64,000 nt of DNA from Pontibacter oryzae (GTDB taxonomy: Bacteria; Bacteroidota; Bacteroidia; Cytophagales; Hymenobacteraceae): NCBI RefSeq assembly GCF_003576375.1, contig NZ_QWGE01000001.1, positions 186,001-250,000 on the forward strand. The letters are read 5' to 3'. Shown here piece by piece: positions 46,304-53,905 of the stretch. The notes beneath the pieces are model-generated. The model did not search any database and had not been told where the DNA came from. It was given only the letters and a program-made list of their open reading frames with translations. The position numbers and the translations under genes are program-made. Positions within the stretch are counted from its first letter, which is position 1. Each line of letters opens with the position of its first letter.

Positions 46304-46745
46304 TTCTTTGAGATATTTCCCTTACCGCTGCTTCCAGTTTAGGTAAGTCATTCTCATTTGTTCTGAATCTGACTTCGTGTATTATATTTCCATTGTAAAG
46401 AATCATCTTATCATAGCAGAACTGGAAGAGCATATCAGCCTGCCACCATATTTCTCTTTGGGTTTTATCCTTATCTTCTCTTATTATTTCCACCTTGTCC
46501 AGATTCTTCAAGTCATGCTCTTCTTTGAATAAAAATGGTCTTAGGAAGTAGAACTTAGCCACACCATTTTCCAGATGAACCACACAGTCATAGTAGCTAA
46601 CCCAAACATGCAGTATTAACCCTGACAGGATTCCTAAGCCAATCGCCAAAAGAGTATTTTCTATAACATACCCAAGCAGCAGAGATAGAACAACTACTTT
46701 GAGAATCAGAGAATAAGTATTAGCTGGTACACCTGTTTTTACCAT
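46293..46745 (-). CDS. Membrane protein with PH-like tail, cassette 9
   Basis: 150 residues: two adjacent helices (LILKVVVLSLLLGYVI and TLLAIGLGILSGLILHVWVSY) then a soluble domain (HLENGVAKFYFLRPFLFKEEHDLKNLDKVEI...VRFRTNENDLPKLEAAVREI) with the strand pattern of bacterial PH-like domains. First gene of its cassette, beginning close to the IS110 insertion. Function unknown. Confidence 0.55.
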   Translation of the reverse strand: MVKTGVPANTYSLILKVVVLSLLLGYVIENTLLAIGLGILSGLILHVWVSYYDCVVHLENGVAKFYFLRPFLFKEEHDLKNLDKVEIIREDKDKTQREIWWQADMLFQFCYDKMILYNGNIIHEVRFRTNENDLPKLEAAVREISQRNEG

Positions 46746-46769
46746 TCTATAATTTTAATACTGCATAAC

Positions 46770-47003
46770 CTTTAGATTAGCGCTATATCATTTTTCCAAT
46801 ACCTCTAGCACCCTTTTACCAGGTAAGGGAGTATTCCTCCTATACTTGAAGAGCAGCCAGTGAACTACTCGCTAACCAGGCGAAATTCCTACAGTCCGAA
46901 TCAGTCTGGCTGCTTTTACTTTTCATTGCAGGCGGGGAGTCATATAGATTTTCGGGACTTTGGGCCCATGATAAAGGTTTCGATTCGCAGCTTGCCTTAA
47001 CTA
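46770..47003 (+). ncRNA. Putative bridge RNA region of the IS110 element
   Basis: 234 non-coding bases precede the transposase. IS110-group elements encode a bridge (seek) RNA here that pairs with donor and target. CGAATC (46897-46902) pairs with GATTCG (about 46980). AGTCCG (46893-46898) is complementary to CGGACT, the right half of the occupied target. The stretch 46941-46965 reads almost like the right IS end joined to that target. The RNA itself is an inference. Confidence 0.4.
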
Positions 47004-48014
47004 ATGCTAAAAGATATGGAAAAGCCAATGCAACCGCAAGTCTCCCCTTTTATCCTGGGCGTCGATGTCTCCAAGGACAGTTTGGACGTATGCCTGACCC
47101 GAAAGAATGACGGAGCCCTGCAACACCAGAAGTTCAACAACAACAGGGAGGGCTTTCAGCGGATGAAGGCCTGGATGAAGCATCAGGGATGCGAGGCTGG
47201 CACTGACACCCTATGCTGCATGGAGCACACGGGCATGTACACCAGGCAACTGGTGCACTACCTGCTGGCAAGAGGCGTGCACGTGTGGCTGGAGAGCGCC
47301 CTGCAGATAAAAAGGAGCATCGGCATGGTCAGGGGAAAGGACGACAAGGTGGATGCCCAAAGAATCGCCCGCTATGCCCTCTTGCACCAACAGCAGGCCC
47401 GGTGCCTCTCGCTCTGTGGCGTGACGCTGGAAAGGCTGAAGGACTTGCAGGCAAGCAGAAACAGGCTCATCAAGGCGCTCAAAAGTATCAAGGGCACCAT
47501 CCAGGAACTGCTCCCTATAGACCCTGTGTCTGCCAAAACGCTGGAGCAGGTCAACCGGAAAGCCATAAAGGGCTTGGAGAAGAGCAAGGAGCAGGTGGAG
47601 GAAAAGATGCAGGAGTTCATCGCAAAGGACGGTGAGTTGAAGCGGAAATATGACCTGATGACCTCGGTGAAAGGCGTGGGAAAGGTGCTGGCCATTTCCC
47701 TATTGGTCTACACGCAAGGCTTCTGCAGAATGGACGACGGGCGCAAGCTGGCCTGCTACTGCGGGGTGGCTCCCTTCGAGTACCGCAGCGGCACGAGCGT
47801 GATGGGCAAAACGGGGGTATCCAAGTTCGCCAACAAAGAACTAAAGCAGGTGCTGCACATGGCGGCCCTGAGCAGTATACGAAACAACGGGGAGGTGAGA
47901 ACCTACTTCGAGCGGAAGGTAGGGGAAGGCAAGAGCAAGATGAGCGTGTTGAACGCTGTCAGAAACAAACTGCTGCACCAGGTAGTGGCCGTCGTCAAGA
48001 GGGGAACGCCTTAA
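47004..48014 (+). CDS. IS110-family transposase
   Basis: A 336-residue DEDD recombinase. The N-terminal RuvC-like domain has LGVDVSKDSLDVCL, the Glu in MEHTGMYTRQLV, and GKDDKVDAQRIARYAL with the paired acidic residues. A coiled linker follows. The C-terminal Transposase_20 domain has MTSVKGVGKVLAISLLVYT, YCGVAPFEYRSG and the catalytic-serine region GVSKFANKELKQVLHMAAL. Complete and probably active. The ATG at 47004 or 47016 could be the start. Base composition is richer in GC than the cassettes around it. Confidence 0.93.
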   Translation: MLKDMEKPMQPQVSPFILGVDVSKDSLDVCLTRKNDGALQHQKFNNNREGFQRMKAWMKHQGCEAGTDTLCCMEHTGMYTRQLVHYLLARGVHVWLESALQIKRSIGMVRGKDDKVDAQRIARYALLHQQQARCLSLCGVTLERLKDLQASRNRLIKALKSIKGTIQELLPIDPVSAKTLEQVNRKAIKGLEKSKEQVEEKMQEFIAKDGELKRKYDLMTSVKGVGKVLAISLLVYTQGFCRMDDGRKLACYCGVAPFEYRSGTSVMGKTGVSKFANKELKQVLHMAALSSIRNNGEVRTYFERKVGEGKSKMSVLNAVRNKLLHQVVAVVKRGTP

Positions 48015-48067
48015 GAGGTAAGGTTGAACAATATTTAGAGCACAGCGCTTGTTTTTATCATAGATTT

Positions 48068-48117
48068 CGGACTTGGCTTTGCGGTGGCTCTGCTACCGTA
48101 AAGGTGTTGTTGTGTAA
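48068..48117 (-). other. attC site of cassette 8, split by the IS
   Basis: The remaining part runs CGGACTTGGCTTTGCGGTGG...GGTGTTGTTGTGTAA. The missing TAAC edge lies at 46766-46769 on the other side of the IS. GTTGTGT matches ACACAAC at the cassette start (49008-49014). Confidence 0.75.
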
Positions 48118-48165
48118 TGTATTTCTTCAGGAGTTTTTTTAGTATATGCAGTTCAGATGAATTGG

Positions 48166-48987
48166 CTACCTTGGCCCATACCTGAAATCAATAAGCTCTT
48201 TGGCCGCAGGGTCGAAAAACGCTCTATCGCCTAAATAGCAGCAATTCAAATCTACCCTTACCACCTTCTTTCCATTCAAGGTATCTTCCTCTATGCTTCT
48301 TATTCCATAATTGCATGGAGCATCAGAATACTTCTCCCCTCTTTCTTTCAGGTATATGCAGACCTTGTATAGGTAGCCATTCGAATCATCGCTCTTTGGT
48401 TCGCACTTACACTCTGAAATTGCTTGTTTAGGCTCTACAAGGGGAATCATGTCCTGAATATTCACTGGAAGGCTGTTATAGCTGAACCGTACAATCCGCT
48501 CCCCTATGTTCTGCACAAATTCACTTCTTGGCTGCTTATCGCGAAACCTGGGATCGAGTTTATACTCAATCCTGACTGGAAACAACATAAGCTGAGACGT
48601 ATGTATTTTCTCCCCTGTACTGTTCGGCAGGTAGAGAGTGTCCATGTGCTTTTCTATGAAAGATAGTGGAAAGTCATCATGTCCCATGGGGTCAAACCAG
48701 AAGCCATTCTCTAAGTTTTTCGTCCTAAAGCTCTTTAACCAATTCTTTTCATCTACTTTTTTTGCGGAAACGAAGTACCAGTCACTTGTACCTATTAAAC
48801 TCTTCTTAGTTATTATGACAAAGCCCTCTTCAACAAGAATGTCATCAAAGCTTGAAGTGCCTTTTCGTTCTCTTTTATAATCTACGATGGAGCTTACATA
48901 GGTGAATTTTTCAACCACAAGGCTTCCAATGTAAATCAGAGACATTAGGACAACTATAGAAAAAATGATGAATACCGTTTTCTTCAC
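48166..48987 (-). CDS. Membrane-anchored hypothetical protein, cassette 8
   Basis: 273 residues from a GTG start. One N-terminal hydrophobic segment (VFIIFSIVVLMSLIYIGSLVV) is a signal anchor; the rest is extracytoplasmic and hydrophilic (GFWFDPMGHDDFPLSFIEKHMDTLYLP, IVRFSYNSLPVNIQDMIPL). Cysteines cluster late (SECKCEPK, SDAPCNYG, LNCCYLG), suggesting disulphides. No family recognised. It follows attC of cassette 7 and its own attC was split by the IS. Confidence 0.6.
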   Translation of the reverse strand: MKKTVFIIFSIVVLMSLIYIGSLVVEKFTYVSSIVDYKRERKGTSSFDDILVEEGFVIITKKSLIGTSDWYFVSAKKVDEKNWLKSFRTKNLENGFWFDPMGHDDFPLSFIEKHMDTLYLPNSTGEKIHTSQLMLFPVRIEYKLDPRFRDKQPRSEFVQNIGERIVRFSYNSLPVNIQDMIPLVEPKQAISECKCEPKSDDSNGYLYKVCIYLKERGEKYSDAPCNYGIRSIEEDTLNGKKVVRVDLNCCYLGDRAFFDPAAKELIDFRYGPR

Positions 48988-49005
48988 TATCTAATTCTTG
49001 ATATT

Positions 49006-49063
49006 GCACACAACGTGCTAGTCTATGAGGCGGCGAAGCTGCCATATAGGTGTTGTTGTGCTT
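49006..49063 (-). other. attC site, cassette 7
   Basis: CACAAC...GTTGTG with TCTATGAGG / CATATAGG arms and GGCGGCGAAGCTG centre. GTTGTGCTT (49055-49063) is the exact complement of AAGCACAAC (49562-49570), the start of the same cassette. Confidence 0.85.
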
Positions 49064-49069
49064 TGTTTT

Positions 49070-49534
49070 TTAGAGCTTCTCTTCAATCAATATTCTCATG
49101 GCCGTTTCAGATTCTTCAAATGCTAAGGTCAAACTTCTCTTTACTTTACTTCCTTTGTCAGGTAAATAACATTTAGCTTCCTTTTTGAAAGAGCCGATAA
49201 TAGGCTCAGGTATATAGTTTATTTTTTCGACAATATTATTTCTTTGAGTGTATCCTGTGATTTTTTCATCAAGTCCAGACAACTTCACAAATCCTGTTAC
49301 TGAGATCTTCTCAGGGTTAGCGGTCCATAAATTAGCTATCTCATCCTTTGTCTTTGATATTGCTATTAAATATTCTTCGTGGCTGTTCTGTTCTATGTGT
49401 GCTAGCAAATTTGGCAGATCATTCTTAAGGACAATTTCCGACGTATCATCAATTGATATTTCTATTGACTCACTTGATTTATTGGAACAAGAAAAAAGCA
49501 AAATGAATAGGAGTGAAAAGAGGATTGTTTTCAT
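49070..49534 (-). CDS. Putative lipoprotein, cassette 7
   Basis: 154 residues from the ATG at 49534 (MKTILFSLLFILLFSCSNKS), a clear lipoprotein signal with Cys at about 16; the frame is open 16 codons further upstream but that extension would precede the signal. The mature protein is charged, without known domain (LPNLLAHIEQNSHEEYLIAISKTK, RNNIVEKINYIPEPIIG). Probably anchored in the outer membrane. Function unknown. Confidence 0.65.
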   Translation of the reverse strand: MKTILFSLLFILLFSCSNKSSESIEISIDDTSEIVLKNDLPNLLAHIEQNSHEEYLIAISKTKDEIANLWTANPEKISVTGFVKLSGLDEKITGYTQRNNIVEKINYIPEPIIGSFKKEAKCYLPDKGSKVKRSLTLAFEESETAMRILIEEKL

Positions 49535-49561
49535 GTTTGTGAATATTAGTAGATTCATATT

Positions 49562-49633
49562 AAGCACAACGGTATTGTACATGAGGTGAGCGAGGCATCA
49601 GCCGAAGCTTTGCTCATGTGCTTGGTTAGCTAC
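49562..49633 (-). other. attC site, cassette 6
   Basis: CACAAC...GTTAGC with TACATGAG / CTCATGTG arms. GTTAGCTAC (49625-49633) is the exact complement of GTAGCTAAC (50625-50633). The TAA stop of the cassette gene is in the site. Confidence 0.88.
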
Positions 49634-50609
49634 TGTATTTCTTCAAATAGCCACTCTTTAGCAGAAAGCTTTCAGCATCCGACATCAAGATAATGTCCGC
49701 AATAGCTTGTTTCTTGTCTTTGGCATTGTTGTAATATGCCTCGCAAATTTTAAAACCTATGAAATAGGCTAAATCGGCTGGTCGGTTTGTTCGGTAATCA
49801 TACATCCAATCTGTGTCGCCGATAGCCTTCCCATTTTTGACATCATTATAGAATTCGTTCCATAACTCCCTTTCGTGTTCCACACCGTAATCATATATGG
49901 CTTTGCTTTGCGTTATCCTGCCCAACATCAGGGAAGCGATAAACTCAGCTGCCCCTTCCACTATGGTTTGTTTCAGCAGGGATTCATCTGCATTATCTCC
50001 ACTTGGCTGCTGTGTATGAACAGCTTCGTGGGCTACTACACCAATGATATCACCTGTTTGGTTTCCTAGGACAAGCCTCATGAAATCATTCTTGTCAAAC
50101 TCATTGAGATTGACTGTTTGGTCAGCTGCTACAATCTCAGTCCCTATCAGAATCAATCCCTCTGAAGTTGTGCCACCTGTTCTCAGGGTTCCAATAGCGA
50201 AGCACACGTCTGGCTGCTTAAAGGACGGGTAAAGTTCAAGCAGCTTATCAAAAGCAGGCTGTAGTTCGGATTTCCTGTTCTGCACGTCTTCGGTTAAGGG
50301 TCTGATTGTTTTCCAGAATTCAGGCATAGTTCTCACCAGCTGGACGTACTCTTTGGCTGTGAAATTTCTTAGCTGCAAGAACTCCTTGAAGTATGGACTT
50401 GCTTTATCCAGGTATAACTCTTGAAATGCTAAAACACTATCCGATGAAAGTTCCAAATGGTCATATGCCTTCCAGAAATTTTCTATGTCCTGCGTTTCAA
50501 TTTTATAGCTAATATCATTTGATTTATCTATTTCATTAGGAACTTTAGATGGGGTGCAGCTTAAGATGAGCAAGCCACCAAGTAAAATGCTACAGAGACT
50601 CCTTTTCAT
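49626..50609 (-). CDS. Putative zinc metalloprotease lipoprotein, cassette 6
   Basis: 327 residues with a lipoprotein signal (LLGGLLILSCTPSKV, Cys about 18). The motif IGVVAHEAVHTQQ near residue 195 is a HExxH zinc site, and VEGAAEFIASLMLG about 30 residues later offers the third ligand Glu, the pattern of DUF2268/gluzincin-like proteases. Probably periplasmic or outer-membrane bound. Largest predicted enzyme of the array after the TlpA-like protein. Substrate unknown. Confidence 0.7.
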   Translation of the reverse strand: MKRSLCSILLGGLLILSCTPSKVPNEIDKSNDISYKIETQDIENFWKAYDHLELSSDSVLAFQELYLDKASPYFKEFLQLRNFTAKEYVQLVRTMPEFWKTIRPLTEDVQNRKSELQPAFDKLLELYPSFKQPDVCFAIGTLRTGGTTSEGLILIGTEIVAADQTVNLNEFDKNDFMRLVLGNQTGDIIGVVAHEAVHTQQPSGDNADESLLKQTIVEGAAEFIASLMLGRITQSKAIYDYGVEHERELWNEFYNDVKNGKAIGDTDWMYDYRTNRPADLAYFIGFKICEAYYNNAKDKKQAIADIILMSDAESFLLKSGYLKKYSS

Positions 50610-50624
50610 TTATAATCATTTATT

Positions 50625-50693
50625 GTAGCTAACGTGCTGGTATAGCAGATGGTGAGGCAAAGCCGAAGCATACCTGCTATACTTTGTTACCTG
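50625..50693 (-). other. attC site, cassette 5
   Basis: TAACGTGCTGGTATAGCAG...CTGCTATACTTTGTTA: the 10-bp arms pair well. GTTACCTGC (50686-50694) is the exact complement of GCAGGTAAC (51438-51446). Confidence 0.9.
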
Positions 50694-50704
50694 CTTTTGT
50701 TTTT

Positions 50705-51427
50705 CTATTTCTTAGTTGATTCAAGCAACTCTGCCATCTGCTCATACCATTCAAGATATGCTCCGTCTGGCTGGAACTTAGTTTTGAATTCTTTAAAGTA
50801 TACTTCTGATTTCTCACTTCCTGAAGCTGCTGCAATCATCAGGCTGTTAGCTAACTTCATTTTCTTCTCTGTGTACTCTTCTGTCGCACCGATCTGCTTT
50901 TGCCATTGTGTTGACTCAAACTCTTGCAGCGCCTGGACAATTTGGGCTTGGCTATACCTAGCTACAGAATTCAGTTTCTTTTCCCTTTCGAGTTTCCCAT
51001 TCTCATAATAGAAGTATTCGGTAAGCCACTTCTCTTTTACAAGTTCCCGGTTATTACCTAAAGCCAATAGCTCTAACTTCTGTAGCTGAAGAGTGTCCTG
51101 CTCAAATCTTATTTCATACTCTTCAACTGCGCTCCAAAAATCAATGATACTGTCCTTGGCGCATTCTGACAGCACAAACTCAGAGTATATTTTTTTTCCT
51201 TCTCGTAATTCAGGATAGCCACAGATTAGGAGCTTGTTGCCATTGGAAAAAATGAAAGTTGTGTCAGGCTCTGACTCTGCATACTTTGAAGCTGCACATT
51301 CATCACAGTCTCCTTCAGACGCACCTGTACTGCCTACTACTTCTGTTTCTACTACTTGCACTACTTCCTGCTGCTTAGGAGCACATCCAGCTATAAGTAG
51401 GTAAAGTAGTAAGTATAGATTCTTCAT
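50705..51427 (-). CDS. Putative lipoprotein, cassette 5
   Basis: 240 residues with a short lipoprotein signal (LYLLLYLLIAGCAPKQQE, Cys about 15). The mature part includes VGSTGASEGDCDECAASKYAE (three cysteines), KLLICGYPELREGKKIYSEF and a helical acidic C-terminal half (VQALQEFESTQWQKQIGATE). No known domain. Expression probably depends on its own promoter or on read-through of the array. Confidence 0.65.
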   Translation of the reverse strand: MKNLYLLLYLLIAGCAPKQQEVVQVVETEVVGSTGASEGDCDECAASKYAESEPDTTFIFSNGNKLLICGYPELREGKKIYSEFVLSECAKDSIIDFWSAVEEYEIRFEQDTLQLQKLELLALGNNRELVKEKWLTEYFYYENGKLEREKKLNSVARYSQAQIVQALQEFESTQWQKQIGATEEYTEKKMKLANSLMIAAASGSEKSEVYFKEFKTKFQPDGAYLEWYEQMAELLESTKK

Positions 51428-51438
51428 GATTTCTATTG

Positions 51439-51493
51439 CAGGTAACGGGCTTGGCCATAAGGCGGCGCAGCTGGCTTATGGGTGTGGTTACAG
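51439..51493 (-). other. attC site, cassette 4
   Basis: TAACGGGCTTGGCCATAAG...CTTATGGGTGTGGTTA with GGCGGCGCAGCTGG centre. GTTACAG (51487-51493) is the exact complement of CTGTAAC (52639-52645). Confidence 0.88.
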
Positions 51494-51500
51494 CTAGTTC

Positions 51501-52625
51501 TTATTCAACAAGCATTTTCTTTATATCTTCTTCAATCTGCTCTGAAAATCCATAGTACTCCTTTCTCACTACACCCTTGGAGTCTACTAAAAAGTATCTT
51601 GGGTAGCTATTTACACTGTAAGCTTTTAATAAATCTTTGTTTCCGATGAGGTTATTGAAGGTAATCCCTTTCTTTTTTGTCAATTCAATTGCTTTCTCCT
51701 TACTCTCTGATACTATCCCGATTACTTGGAGCTTTTCGGGATACTTGTTCTTTATTTTCTCGACTTCAGGGAATGATTTTATACACGGACCGCACCACAC
51801 TTCCCAAAAGTCGATCAAAGTCAATTTGTCAACTCTCAAAGTTTCTGTTTGGTTCTCATTCATTAGATTCACTAGCCTAATCTCGGGCAGTTTATTACCT
51901 ATCAATTTATTCTGCTGCCGAACTTCTTCGGGAATTAACTCAAAGTCAACGAATCCATGCTTGTAGTCAGCAACAGAGCCTTCAACAGCGTCGTTTATCT
52001 TGATGTCACTCAAGGCAATTTGATGTACTGCTTTATTGCCCAGTATTTTATAGGATCTTGTTATTTTTGTTGGCAAGTAATTACTTTTGTTAAGTTCGAC
52101 TAATGTGATTCTGTCGGTAACATTGTAGATTGTATCATCTTTAAAAGTATACTTCAGTATGTACTTATCATCACTTTGAAGTAGCTCGGCGGATGTGTAG
52201 GCAGAGTCAAGTTTGAAGATTTGAGGCGCAACCAGTTGGCCGCCAGGGCTACCTAGGAACCCTCTGGGGTTTGACTCCATTTTATAGGTTTTATCTTCTA
52301 GTGAGTATACAAATCCATACCCGTTATCATACAGATACTCTTTTGGGAAGTTCTCTCGCCTAACATAGAAGGAGAAGCCAAACAGATCATCTTGTTCATT
52401 TATTTCTATAAGTGCTGTACCTTTGTTGTTCCATACAGTTCCATCCTGAGCGAAGGTGTCGATCCGCTGTATATGATATTCGACTTTTTTGATCTGAGTC
52501 GAATTCTCTTCAAATTTTGAAGCCACGTAATCCAAATCTATTTTTTCTTCTGTACTGTCAACTGCAACTGCTTTACAGCCCGTCACTAGAACAGCTGAAA
52601 TAAGTAAGGTTATGATTGTTTTCAT
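51501..52625 (-). CDS. TlpA-like thioredoxin-fold lipoprotein, cassette 4
   Basis: 374 residues. A lipoprotein signal (LLISAVLVTGCKAVAV, Cys about 17) leads to an N-terminal LolA/DUF4369-like beta domain (residues about 30-230). The C-terminal thioredoxin fold has the redox motif WEVWCGPCIKSFPEVEKI (CxxC near residue 278) and the cis-Pro NSYPRYFLVD. TlpA-like proteins reduce or fold extracytoplasmic proteins. This is the clearest enzyme in the array. Confidence 0.88.
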   Translation of the reverse strand: MKTIITLLISAVLVTGCKAVAVDSTEEKIDLDYVASKFEENSTQIKKVEYHIQRIDTFAQDGTVWNNKGTALIEINEQDDLFGFSFYVRRENFPKEYLYDNGYGFVYSLEDKTYKMESNPRGFLGSPGGQLVAPQIFKLDSAYTSAELLQSDDKYILKYTFKDDTIYNVTDRITLVELNKSNYLPTKITRSYKILGNKAVHQIALSDIKINDAVEGSVADYKHGFVDFELIPEEVRQQNKLIGNKLPEIRLVNLMNENQTETLRVDKLTLIDFWEVWCGPCIKSFPEVEKIKNKYPEKLQVIGIVSESKEKAIELTKKKGITFNNLIGNKDLLKAYSVNSYPRYFLVDSKGVVRKEYYGFSEQIEEDIKKMLVE

Positions 52626-52637
52626 ATTTCATAATTT

Positions 52638-52693
52638 ACTGTAACGGACTTGCCTATGATGTGGCGTAGCTATATTATAGGCGTGGTTAGGTG
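52638..52693 (-). other. attC site, cassette 3
   Basis: TAACGGACTTGCCTATGATG...TATTATAGGCGTGGTTA with GTGGCGTAGCT centre. GTTAGGTG (52686-52693) is the exact complement of CACCTAAC (53246-53253) and both fit the RYYYAAC/GTTRRRY consensus. Confidence 0.9.
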
Positions 52694-52699
52694 TTGTAA

Positions 52700-52918
52700 T
52701 TATTTCTTAATTAGTTTTCTTATTAATTCTACTACCTGAAAAATAAGCAACACAGAGCCTAAAAGTATAATTGCCAATCCCCCATAGAAGGAAGCTGAAC
52801 TGTAGCTTGGTTCTAAACTTTTATACCAAGGTAAGGCCAGTAAATAAAGCCCAGCCTTTATGCATAGTATGGAGAATACAAGTCTTATTATAATTCCCAC
52901 TTTTATCTGGATGGTCAT
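52700..52918 (-). CDS. Two-helix membrane protein, cassette 3
   Basis: 72 residues from the ATG at 52918 (an earlier in-frame ATG at 52969 overlaps the previous gene by 41 bases). Two helices (IIIRLVFSILCIKAGLYLLAL and GGLAIILLGSVLLIFQVVELI) and a basic tail RKLIKK. It starts 10 bases after the stop of the 101-residue gene, so the two are co-translated. No family recognised. Confidence 0.55.
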   Translation of the reverse strand: MTIQIKVGIIIRLVFSILCIKAGLYLLALPWYKSLEPSYSSASFYGGLAIILLGSVLLIFQVVELIRKLIKK

Positions 52919-52928
52919 TTTAACTTTA

Positions 52929-53234
52929 TTAGTCTTCTTTTTCTTTAACAGGATAAGTGTGGAAGACATAAACCTGCTTGTCTATGAGGGCTTGTTCATA
53001 GTACTCAAGTCCATTTTTATCTTCTAAATAGTCTTCTCTTGTTATAGTGTAAGCTTCATCTAATACCAGAACATTCCAATTCATTTCTTCAATTTCATTT
53101 CTGGCTACAATATCGGCTTGCTTAAAATTTTCTGACTCTATCCAGCACTTTATGTAAGCACCACCAATATCTTCCAAGTCGCCCGTTTGGCTTTGCGGCT
53201 TCCCATGATAAATCAACAAGAACATTTCTTCCAT
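52929..53234 (-). CDS. Small hypothetical protein, cassette 3
   Basis: 101 residues from the ATG at 53234, 12 bases inside the cassette (MEEMFLLIYHGKPQSQTGDL). The frame stays open through the attC to 53414, but that part is the palindrome and not protein. The body (YIKCWIESENFKQADIVARNEIEEMNWNVLVLDEAYTITREDYLED) resembles small proteins with a ferredoxin-like alpha/beta layout; no name can be given. Confidence 0.65.
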   Translation of the reverse strand: MEEMFLLIYHGKPQSQTGDLEDIGGAYIKCWIESENFKQADIVARNEIEEMNWNVLVLDEAYTITREDYLEDKNGLEYYEQALIDKQVYVFHTYPVKEKED

Positions 53235-53245
53235 ATTTTTTATAC

Positions 53246-53333
53246 CACCTAACGTTAAGTCTAGGTGGCGTCTCGTTGGAGGGTCGCTGTGCTCTGCAAG
53301 GTTCCTCCAATGGCACCTAGACGGTGTTGGTCG
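53246..53333 (-). other. attC site, cassette 2 (long form)
   Basis: About 88 bp, the longest site: GTCTAGGTG / CACCTAGAC and TTGGAGG / CCTCCAA arms around a 20-base centre. GTTGGTCG (53326-53333) matches the complement of CGGCCAAC (53851-53858) in 7 of 8. Confidence 0.8.
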
Positions 53334-53850
53334 AGGTTGTTTTCCCTTTTTCTCCCGGGTTATGCGGACATTGCCCCGGATTAATGCGAACTTTTTCTTC
53401 TTTAGGGAAAACACCCTGCATGGTTGGGTTATTTTCTCCTTTTAAACTCCTTCTAAGTGGCGCTTTAGCCTTCTGGCAATGACGTTAATGTGCTATTGGC
53501 GACGTTGCCAGAGGCTCAGGGCTGGCCCACAATCGATAAAAAAACTAATCAATCATTGGCCTCTCTATTGCAACCAACTCTCTGTAAAAGAGCCACCTGC
53601 CGAAGTTGAATACTTGACTTTGTCAATTCTCAACTATAACTTCGCCCGCTCAAAGTCTTGCCTGGACGCTTCCGTCCGAAAGCCAGCTTTCTCCCGGCAC
53701 CGCCGAAGCAAAACTTCGGGTCAGAAACTACATTTCTTCCTTTGGCTCTTTTGCTGACCGTTGCCCGGCTTTAGTAGCCTTTGATGCCCTCCAGCCCCTT
53801 AAAAAGCCTGAAAGACACGCCACTTTAAAACCCGAAAATAATCCCAATCA
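53334..53850 (-). other. Cassette 2 body without evident gene
   Basis: 517 bases between two attC sites. No minus-strand frame of useful length exists. A plus-strand frame at 53479-53757 (92 codons) has a composition unlike a protein. It may be a non-coding cassette, a promoter cassette or a decayed gene. Confidence 0.5.
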
Positions 53851-53905
53851 CGGCCAACGGCTTGGCTAAAAAGCGTTTTAATGCTTTTTAGCTTTTGTTA
53901 TAGGC
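53851..53905 (-). other. attC site, cassette 1
   Basis: CAACGGCTTGGCTAAAAAGC / GCTTTTTAGCTTTTGTTATAGGC with perfect 10-bp arms. GTTATAGGC (53897-53905) is the exact complement of GCCTATAAC (54732-54740). The TAA stop of the protease gene lies in the site. Confidence 0.9.

Larger units (their letters stand above)
46770..48067 (+). mobile_element. IS110-family insertion sequence inside an attC site
   Basis: About 1.3 kb. The flanks ATAAC (left) and CGGACTTGGC (right) rejoin to TAACGGACTTGGC, the edge of the cassette-8 attC, so the element split that site at its core. Ends are accurate to one or two bases. There are no terminal inverted repeats. Both ends carry AGCGCT followed by an ATCAT word. 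The long left non-coding end fits the IS110 group rather than IS1111. Confidence 0.8.

Noticed and set aside
53479-53757. 92-codon plus-strand frame in cassette 2
   Set aside because: It is opposite to all cassette genes and its composition is unlike a protein; kept only as part of the gene-less cassette.
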